This document shows, in pieces, positions 35,652 to 41,258 of a stretch of DNA of 41,258 bases. Source of the DNA: Oceaniovalibus guishaninsula JLT2003 (GTDB taxonomy: Bacteria > Pseudomonadota > Alphaproteobacteria > Rhodobacterales > Rhodobacteraceae); contig NZ_AMGO01000013.1 in the NCBI RefSeq assembly GCF_000299575.1, positions 1 to 41,258 on the forward strand. Reading direction: 5' to 3'. Under the pieces are notes generated by a model. That model ran no database searches. It was not told where the DNA came from and was given only the letters and a program-made list of their open reading frames with translations. Positions within the stretch are counted from its first letter, which is position 1. Every line of letters begins with the position of its first letter. The position numbers were made by a program, and so were the translations under genes.

Positions 35652-35671
35652 GCCCCGTCCCTTCGCGGGGC
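35652..35671. terminator. Hairpin after the nor operon
   Basis: GCCCCG (35652-35657), an 8-base loop, CGGGGC (35666-35671), starting 8 bases after the last small nor gene. No T run follows. Position is right for the end of the nor transcript, but intrinsic termination is only possible. Confidence 0.3.
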
Positions 35672-35725
35672 AGGATGCCGCGATGAAGCCCGGAGACCGG
35701 GACGCAATCGCGCGGAACATCGTCC

Positions 35726-36949
35726 ATGACCATCGCAGCCCGCCCCGGCACCTATCTGGCCGTCCTGTCCCTGCTGGGGCTGACGCATCTGCTGAACGAC
35801 CTGATGCAGTCGCTGATCCCGGCGGCCTATCCGATCCTCAAGGAAACCTACGGTCTGGATTTCGTCCAGATCGGGATGATCACGCTGACCTTTCAGATCG
35901 CCGGATCGCTGCTGCAACCCGTGATGGGCCTGCTGACCGACCGCTATCCGGCGCCTTATTCGCCGGTGGCGGGGATGATGTTCACGCTGTCGGGGCTGGT
36001 CAGCCTCGCCTTCGCCGGAAGCTATGCGGCGATCCTGGTCTCGGTCACGCTGATCGGTATCGGATCGTCCATCTTCCACCCCGAGGCGACGCGCATGGCC
36101 CGCTACGCCGCCGGCAGCCGGCAGGGTCTGGCGCAGGGCATCTTCCAGGTCGGTGGGCAGGCGGGCGGTGCGCTGGGGCCGGTCTTCGCCGCGCTGGTCA
36201 TCGTGCCCTGGGGGCAGCCCAGCCTGGCCTGGTTCGCCGTCAGTGCCCTGCTGGCGATGCTGCTGCTGACATGGATCGGCAGCCGCCAGCGCCAGATCAG
36301 CGCCGAATATTTCGCCAATCGCGCCCGCAACCGCAAGGCGGGGGCCGAGCCTGCCTATGCGACGCCGACCATCCTGACCGGGCTGGTCGTGCTGACGCTG
36401 CTGATGTTCTCCAAGAACCTTTACGGCGAAAGTTTCCGGTCCTTCTATACCTTCTACCTGATGGAACGGTTCGGCCTGTCGATCCCGTCTGCGCAGATGA
36501 TGCTGTTCGTGTTCCTGCTGGCCGCGGCGGTCGGCGTTCTGGCGGGGGGGATGCTGGGCGACCGGATCGGGCGCTACCGGATCATCTGGTTCTCGGTGCT
36601 GGGGCCGCTGCCGCTGACGCTGATCCTGCCCTATGCCGATCTGTTCTGGACAGGGGTTCTGACGGTTCTCATCAACCTCATCATGGCCAGCGCCTTCGCG
36701 TCGATCCTGATCTATGCAATCGACCTGCTGCCCAACCGGATCGGCCTGATCGGCGGGCTTTTCTACGGTCTCAATTTCGGGCTGGCGGGCATTGCCGCCG
36801 CGATCCTCGGCGCGCTGGCCGACACCTACGGGGTCGAGGCGGTCTATCGCATGTGTTCGGTGCTGCCGCTGGCCGGGCTGATGGCGTGGTTTCTGCCCCG
36901 GATCGACGTTAACGCAAACACGGAAAATCCGGCGGAACAAAAGACCTGA
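35726..36949 (+). CDS. MFS transporter, fosmidomycin-resistance (Fsr)-like
   Basis: Integral membrane protein of 407 residues with about 12 hydrophobic helices. The N-terminal LLGLTHLLNDLMQSLIPAAYPILKETYGLDF and QPVMGLLTDRYPAPYS are the hallmark of the Fsr-like MFS branch. Other family blocks are GIGSSIFHPEATRMARYAAG, GIFQVGGQAGGALGP and a second-half motif GGMLGDRIGRYR. The E. coli homologue exports fosmidomycin; for most members the substrate is unknown. The ATG at 35726 follows a weak site and lies 82 bases after the nor small gene, so it may be a separate transcript. No link to denitrification can be seen. Confidence 0.88.
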   Translation: MTIAARPGTYLAVLSLLGLTHLLNDLMQSLIPAAYPILKETYGLDFVQIGMITLTFQIAGSLLQPVMGLLTDRYPAPYSPVAGMMFTLSGLVSLAFAGSYAAILVSVTLIGIGSSIFHPEATRMARYAAGSRQGLAQGIFQVGGQAGGALGPVFAALVIVPWGQPSLAWFAVSALLAMLLLTWIGSRQRQISAEYFANRARNRKAGAEPAYATPTILTGLVVLTLLMFSKNLYGESFRSFYTFYLMERFGLSIPSAQMMLFVFLLAAAVGVLAGGMLGDRIGRYRIIWFSVLGPLPLTLILPYADLFWTGVLTVLINLIMASAFASILIYAIDLLPNRIGLIGGLFYGLNFGLAGIAAAILGALADTYGVEAVYRMCSVLPLAGLMAWFLPRIDVNANTENPAEQKT

Positions 36950-37003
36950 CGGGCCGATTACCGATGCAACCGCCGCATACAGGCGGCAGGCGACCGGACC
37001 TGT

Positions 37004-37009
37004 GAGGAG
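37004..37009 (+). promoter_or_regulatory. Ribosome binding site that points to ATG 37018
   Basis: GAGGAG stands 8 bases before ATG 37018, an ideal spacing, but that ATG is out of frame with the dehydrogenase small subunit as the sequence is given. No comparable site precedes the in-frame ATG 37043. This argues that the authentic start is 37018 and that the C run just after it changes the frame. Confidence 0.7.
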
Positions 37010-37024
37010 TTGCATCCATGTCCA

Positions 37025-37033
37025 CCCCCCCCC
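37025..37033. repeat. C9 homopolymer in the 5' end of the dehydrogenase small-subunit gene
   Basis: Nine consecutive C beginning in the third codon after ATG 37018. With eight C the ATG would read straight into the Tat signal and the rest of the protein; with nine it reads into unrelated residues. Such tracts are classic sites of slipped-strand variation and also of sequencing error. Confidence 0.85.
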
Positions 37034-37042
37034 AAGACCGAC

Positions 37043-37771
37043 ATGCGCCCGCATCCCGATTCGCCCAAGCTCGGCCTGCTGGACCGGCGCGGCTTTCTGG
37101 GCGCGGCCCTGGGCGGCACGGCCATCGCTGGCATCGCCGGCGGGGCCGCGGCGCAGCAGGAAGGCCCGCCCGAACCGCTGCCGCTGGACCAACTTACGCC
37201 AGAATTCTTCACCCCCGCCGAATGGGTGATGTTGATCGCGCTTTGCGACGTGCTGATCCCCGCCGATGGCGACGGTCCCGGCGCACTTGAGACGCGCGTG
37301 CCGGTCTTCATCGACCGCCAGATGGTCGGCCATTACGGCCGCGCCGAACGCTGGTACATGGAAGGCCCGCACGACCCCGATGCAAGCCCACTCAAGGGGT
37401 TCCAGTCGCCGCTGACCCCGGCCGAGATCTATCGCGCCGGGCTGGCGCATTTTCAGGACTGGTGCGGCCGCACCCACGGCGCGGGCTTTACCGATCTCGA
37501 CGCCGACACGCGCCTCGCGGCGGTGGGCGCGCTGATGGACAACGACGTGGACCTGCCGGCCGAACTGCGCGACTTCCCCGATTTCCTGCTGCTTAACGTC
37601 AAGCAGGGCTATCTGTCCGACCCCCGCCACGGCGGCAATCACGGCATGGCGGCGTGGAGCTATATCGGTTTTCCCGGCGCGCGCGCCAACTTCCTCAGCT
37701 GGACGCATCCCGACAGGGACAATGTGCCCTATCCGCTGGGGCCAGTCTCGATCAACGGGGAGCGTGCGTGA
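37043..37771 (+). CDS. Gluconate 2-dehydrogenase subunit 3 family protein (Tat small subunit)
   Basis: Small subunit of a three-part membrane sugar/polyol dehydrogenase, 242 residues from this ATG. It has a twin-arginine signal LDRRGFLGAALGGTAIAGIAGGAAA (RR near residue 15) and the subunit-3 domain with FFTPAEWVMLIALCDVLIPADGDGPGA, FIDRQMVGHYG, and the closing GGNHGMAAWSYIGFPGARANF. It folds and exports the catalytic subunit by hitchhiking through Tat in known systems. The likely true start is ATG 37018, which has a perfect ribosome site but is thrown out of frame by the C9 run, so 37043 is given as the first in-frame ATG. The stop overlaps the FAD subunit start by one base (TGATG). Confidence 0.85.
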   Translation: MRPHPDSPKLGLLDRRGFLGAALGGTAIAGIAGGAAAQQEGPPEPLPLDQLTPEFFTPAEWVMLIALCDVLIPADGDGPGALETRVPVFIDRQMVGHYGRAERWYMEGPHDPDASPLKGFQSPLTPAEIYRAGLAHFQDWCGRTHGAGFTDLDADTRLAAVGALMDNDVDLPAELRDFPDFLLLNVKQGYLSDPRHGGNHGMAAWSYIGFPGARANFLSWTHPDRDNVPYPLGPVSINGERA

Positions 37772-39537
37772 TGGCGACCGAGATGCCGAAAAAGGACGTG
37801 GTGATCGTCGGGCTGGGCTGGACCGGGTCGATCCTGGCGATGGAACTGTCGAAGGAAGGGCTGGACATCGTCGCGCTGGAACGCGGACCGATGCGGCGCA
37901 CCGTGCCCGACTGGCAATACCCGATCAATACCGACGAGCTGACGCATGCCCACCACTTCGAATTGATGCAGCGCCCGCGCCATTCGACCCTGACGATGCG
38001 GCACGGTCTGGACGACACCGCGCTGCCCTATCGCAAGCTGGGATCGTTCCTGCCGGGGCACGGCGTCGGCGGGGCCGGCGTGCACTGGAACGGCCAGAAT
38101 TGGCGGCCGCAGGTGGCCGAGTTTCGGCTGAAAAGCTATGTCACCGAAACCTTCGGCGCCGATGTCATTCCCGAAAAGATGCAGATCCAGGACTGGGGTG
38201 TCGAATACGACGAGCTGGAGCCCTATTTCGACCGCTGGGAACGGCTGATCGGGTGCACCGGGATCGCCGGCAACCTCAACGGCACGATCCAGCCCGGCGG
38301 CAACCCGTTCGAAGCGCCGCGCAGCGCCGACTATCCGTTGCCGCCGCTGCCCGAAGGCGCCGCCGCCCGCTTCTTCCGCGACACCGCCGAGGCGATGGGC
38401 CTGCATCCCTTCCCGCGGCCGGGCGGCAACGCGTCGCGCGCCTATGTAAACGAATACGGAATGCAGCTCGGCCCATGCACCTATTGCGGGTTCTGCGAAT
38501 GGTATGGCTGCTACAATTATTCCAAGGCGACGCCGCAGACCTGCGTGCTCGACGCGCTTTACCAGCAGCCGAACTTCGAGGTCCGCACCGGCGCCGACGT
38601 GATGCGCGTCGAACTGGCTTCAGACGGCAAGACCGCGACCGGCGTGACCTATGTGACCGACGACATGCAGGAAGTGTTCCAGCCCGCCGATCTGGTGCTG
38701 ATCTGCGCCTTCCCGCTGCATAGCACCCACCTGATGCTGCTGTCTGGTATCGGCAAACCGTATGACCCCCGGACCGGCGAAGGCGTCACGGGACGCAACT
38801 ATGCCTATCAGATGATGGGCAGCACCAGCGCCTATTTCGCGGATGCCGAGTTCAAGCCCTTCGTCGGGGCGGGCATCGACGGCTATTCGGTGCTCGATTA
38901 CGGGGTCGAACAGATCGACTTCGCCAAGGAAGGCTTCATCGGCGGCAGCTATATCTCGGTCGGCCACACCAACGGCCAGCCGATCCGCTCGATGTCGCTG
39001 CCCGAAGGCACGCCGAACTGGGGCGCGGGCTGGAAGAAGGCCATCGGCGACTGGTATGGCAAATCGCTCAGCGTCAGCAGCCACGGGTCGAACATGGCCT
39101 ATCGCGACTGCTATCTCGACCTCGATCCGACCTACCGCGACCCCTACGGCCGCCCGCTTCTGCGGATGACGTTCGACTGGAAACAGAACGACATCCGCAT
39201 GACCCAGTTCATGAAAAAGCAGACCGAGGCGATGGCCAAGGCGATGCAGCCCGACAGCTTCAAGTCGTCCTACAAGGACGCGGACAGCCATTACGACATC
39301 CGCCCCTATCAGACGACGCACAATGTGGGCGGCCTGCCGATGGGCAACGACCCCGCCACCAGCGCCGTCAACCGCTATCTGCAAAGCTGGGACGTGCACA
39401 ACGTGTTCGTGTCGGGCGCATCGGCCTTTCCGCAGAACATCCAGTTCAACCCGACGGGCGCCGTCGGCGCGCTGACCTACTGGATGGCCGACGCGCTGCG
39501 CTCCGACTATCTCAAGAATCCGCGGCCTCTGATGTAA
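37771..39537 (+). CDS. GMC family FAD subunit of a membrane sugar/polyol dehydrogenase
   Basis: Catalytic subunit of 588 residues. The N-terminal FAD-binding motif is VIVGLGWTGSILAMELSKEG, with no signal peptide, as expected for export with the Tat small subunit. A cysteine cluster CTYCGFCEWYGC (Cys236, 239, 242, 247) resembles the iron-sulfur cluster region of FAD-dependent glucose, fructose and gluconate dehydrogenases. C-terminal active-site blocks are TTHNVGGLPMGNDPATSAVN (His) and FPQNIQFNPTGAVGALTY (Asn). Partners are the small subunit upstream and the triheme cytochrome downstream. The substrate is probably a sugar, sugar acid or polyol, oxidised in the periplasm with electrons passed to the cytochrome and quinone; which one cannot be told. 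Confidence 0.92.
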   Translation: MATEMPKKDVVIVGLGWTGSILAMELSKEGLDIVALERGPMRRTVPDWQYPINTDELTHAHHFELMQRPRHSTLTMRHGLDDTALPYRKLGSFLPGHGVGGAGVHWNGQNWRPQVAEFRLKSYVTETFGADVIPEKMQIQDWGVEYDELEPYFDRWERLIGCTGIAGNLNGTIQPGGNPFEAPRSADYPLPPLPEGAAARFFRDTAEAMGLHPFPRPGGNASRAYVNEYGMQLGPCTYCGFCEWYGCYNYSKATPQTCVLDALYQQPNFEVRTGADVMRVELASDGKTATGVTYVTDDMQEVFQPADLVLICAFPLHSTHLMLLSGIGKPYDPRTGEGVTGRNYAYQMMGSTSAYFADAEFKPFVGAGIDGYSVLDYGVEQIDFAKEGFIGGSYISVGHTNGQPIRSMSLPEGTPNWGAGWKKAIGDWYGKSLSVSSHGSNMAYRDCYLDLDPTYRDPYGRPLLRMTFDWKQNDIRMTQFMKKQTEAMAKAMQPDSFKSSYKDADSHYDIRPYQTTHNVGGLPMGNDPATSAVNRYLQSWDVHNVFVSGASAFPQNIQFNPTGAVGALTYWMADALRSDYLKNPRPLM

Positions 39538-39549
39538 GGGAACCGGACC

Positions 39550-40902
39550 ATGAAGACCTTCCTTCGCATCCTGGCCGCGCTGGCCGTCATCGGCCTGGTC
39601 GCCCTGGCTTTGTTCGTGTTCTGGCCGCTCGACCGCACCGCCCCCGAACGGCTTGCGCTGGCCGACGGCACGATGGCGCTGCCCGACGTGGAGACCGACG
39701 CCTATCCGCGCCTTGCCGCCGTCGCCGCCGATTGCGGCGCCTGCCACAGCGCCGATGACGGGGAACGCTATGCGGGCGGGCGGGCCTTCCCGACGCCGAT
39801 GGGCACGATCTATTCGACCAACATCACGCCGGACCCCGAAACCGGCATCGGCACCTATACGCTGGCCGATTTCCGCGCCGCGCTGGTGGACGGCATCCGC
39901 GACGATGGCGCGCATCTCTATCCGGCGATGCCCTACACCAACTATCGCAAGCTGACCGAACGCGATGTCGAGGCGATCTATGCCTACTTCATGAACGAGG
40001 TGGAACCGGTCCGCCACATCCCGCCCGACAACGAGATGACGTTTCCCTTCAACCTGCGCTTCGGCATCCGCGCCTGGAAATGGCTGTCCCTGCCCGAACC
40101 GGGCTTCGTCGCGCCCGACGATCCCGTCCTCGCGCGCGGTGCCTATCTGGTCGAAGGCCCCGAACATTGCGGCGCCTGCCATACCCCGCGCAGCGTCTTC
40201 TACGTCCAGCAGGGCTATACCGCCGCCGATCCGGCCTTCCTGTCGGGCGGCGAACTGAACGGCTGGCCCGCCCCATCGCTGCGCGCGGCCGACGGCGCGC
40301 CAGCGCGCTGGTCCGCCGCCGCGCTGAAGGCGTATCTGCAAACGGGCCGCAACGTCAGCTCGGCCACCGCGGGCGAGATGACCAACGTGATCGAGCATTC
40401 GCTGCAATACCTTCCCGAAAGCGACATCGACGCGATCGTCGCCTATCTTCGCGCCATCGCCCCGAACGGCGGCGGATCCGAAGACGAACCCGCGCTGACC
40501 GGATCGCGCGCCGTCGCCCTTTGGGACGCGGCCGCGGCGGGCGGCACGACCGCGCTGCTGGCATCCGCCGACCCCGCTGCGCTGGACATCGGCGGGCGGC
40601 TCTATCTCGACAACTGCTCGGCCTGCCACATGATCGACGGCAAGGGCGGCGACCTGATGTTCCCCGAACTCGACGGCAATTCCATCGTCCAGGCCGATCA
40701 GCCGGGCGGCCTGCTCAACGTCATCCTGCACGGCGAAACGCTCCCCTCCACCCGGCTCGCCCCCATGCAGCTCGACATGCCGGGCTTCGCCAACCGTCTG
40801 AACGACGCCGAGATCGCCGCCCTCGCCACCTTCCTGCGCACCGCCTGGTCCAACACCGCCCCCCCCGTCGCCCCCGAGGATGTCGCGGATATGAGAAACT
40901 AG
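39550..40902 (+). CDS. Triheme cytochrome c subunit of the dehydrogenase
   Basis: Membrane-anchored periplasmic cytochrome of 450 residues. An N-terminal helix (about 5-25, LRILAALAVIGLVALALFVFW) is followed by three c-type haem domains with CGACH at residue 62, CGACH at 207 and CSACH at 356. Family blocks such as YAGGRAFPTPMGTIYSTNITPDPETGIGTY and DGAHLYPAMPYTNYRKLT are typical of cytochrome subunits of alcohol, gluconate, sorbitol and fructose dehydrogenases. It carries electrons from the FAD subunit to ubiquinone or a terminal oxidase. It begins 12 bases after the FAD subunit. A C8 run at 40859-40866 near the 3' end is in frame and does not disturb the reading. Confidence 0.93.
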   Translation: MKTFLRILAALAVIGLVALALFVFWPLDRTAPERLALADGTMALPDVETDAYPRLAAVAADCGACHSADDGERYAGGRAFPTPMGTIYSTNITPDPETGIGTYTLADFRAALVDGIRDDGAHLYPAMPYTNYRKLTERDVEAIYAYFMNEVEPVRHIPPDNEMTFPFNLRFGIRAWKWLSLPEPGFVAPDDPVLARGAYLVEGPEHCGACHTPRSVFYVQQGYTAADPAFLSGGELNGWPAPSLRAADGAPARWSAAALKAYLQTGRNVSSATAGEMTNVIEHSLQYLPESDIDAIVAYLRAIAPNGGGSEDEPALTGSRAVALWDAAAAGGTTALLASADPAALDIGGRLYLDNCSACHMIDGKGGDLMFPELDGNSIVQADQPGGLLNVILHGETLPSTRLAPMQLDMPGFANRLNDAEIAALATFLRTAWSNTAPPVAPEDVADMRN

Positions 40903-40942
40903 CCGCAGGCCCGCCGACCCCCCGCCCGGCCCGAATACCCCC

Positions 40943-41258
40943 ACTTCGCTCCCTGCCGTCGGGCTGGGGGCGACCCACCGGACGGAATCAGGCGCGGCGT
41001 CACGGCATTGTTGCGATCCACGCGCCTTATAGGGGGTGATTCAGCACGAAGATTGCGGTCAGCCCGGCACCCATGTTTCGATCCACGCCCCCGTGTGGGG
41101 GGCGACGTCTTTCCCGATGCCTTCATCCCTCTTTGCGAAGAGTTTCGATCCACGTCCCGTGTGGGGGGGCGACATCCCGCCCCCGCCGTCGGCCTGATCC
41201 ACGCCCCCGTGTGGGGGGGCGACTCTTATGCGCGCTGACCTTAAGGATGCTAACCTTG
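40943..41258 (-). CRISPR. Degenerate type I-C-like CRISPR array, leader-distal end
   Basis: Five repeat copies of about 32 bases: 40943-40974 (decayed, 22 of 32 matches by eye), 41010-41040 (31 bases, decayed), 41075-41106 (best copy), 41142-41173, and 41191-41223 (33 bases, altered left end). Read on the plus strand the unit begins GTTTCGATCCACGC and ends GGGGGGCGAC; its complement ends in GATCGAAAC, close to the type I-C repeat ending ATTGAAAC. Spacers are 35, 34 and 35 bases, then a short 17, and the last 35 bases of the window could be one more. The orientation implies leftward transcription with leader and any cas genes beyond the right edge; decay at the left end fits the trailer. No cas gene is present here. 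Confidence 0.8.

Noticed and set aside
36970-36987. Small inverted repeat before the dehydrogenase operon
   Set aside because: Only about five GC pairs around a seven-base loop and no T run; too weak to call a terminator or operator.
37010-37042. TTG start for the dehydrogenase small subunit at 37010
   Set aside because: It directly abuts the GAGGAG ribosome site, leaving no spacing, and would add an unlikely proline run; ATG 37018 with a shorter C tract explains the site better.
38620-40944. Long minus-strand frame opposite the dehydrogenase genes (774 residues)
   Set aside because: Antisense to two well-recognised genes with haem and FAD motifs; its translation shows only compositional bias.

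Overview
The window is GC-rich DNA with tightly packed genes, ATGA start/stop overlaps and purine-rich ribosome binding sites. The gene families (NirK with pseudoazurin and NirV, nosRZDFYLX, norCBQD, an NnrR-type regulator, a fused TRAP-TAXI transporter, TspO) point to an alphaproteobacterium, most likely Rhodobacterales (Rhodobacteraceae or Paracoccaceae). The genus cannot be fixed from the sequence alone.

Layout. 1-7.3 kb: the end of a GMC-type flavin oxidoreductase, then treZ, treY and glgX, a set that makes trehalose from alpha-1,4-glucan. 7.35-11 kb: a two-gene TRAP-TAXI uptake system followed by tspO. 11-16.6 kb: three surface-glycan genes, namely a glycosyltransferase fused to a CDP-glycerol-type phosphotransferase domain, a Stealth sugar-phosphotransferase and a family 92-like glycosyltransferase. 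Then a small DUF454 membrane protein and, on the minus strand, a porin.

18.3-35.6 kb is a compact denitrification island for nitrite to N2. It holds nosRZDFYLX (+), pseudoazurin-nirK-nirV (-), an nnrR-type Crp/Fnr regulator (+), a small DUF1858 cysteine protein (-), and norCBQD with two small membrane-protein genes (+). Each of its three divergent junctions (porin/nosR, pseudoazurin/nnrR, DUF1858/norC) carries one FNR/NnrR-like TTG-N8-CAA palindrome, so the regulator beside them probably controls the whole island, itself included. No nitrate reductase, nirS, norEF or nnrS is present in the window.

35.7-40.9 kb: an MFS exporter, then a three-subunit periplasmic sugar/polyol dehydrogenase (Tat small subunit, GMC FAD subunit, triheme cytochrome c). 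The last 316 bases hold the degenerate, probably leader-distal end of a type I-C-like CRISPR array, transcribed leftward and running off the right edge; no cas gene is visible.

Two genes carry apparent +1 homopolymer frameshifts: nosF (G5 at 24192-24196) and the dehydrogenase small subunit (C9 at 37025-37033). The CRISPR repeats also vary in their C and G runs. These may be real, with consequences for N2O reduction and possible phase variation, or they may be homopolymer sequencing errors.
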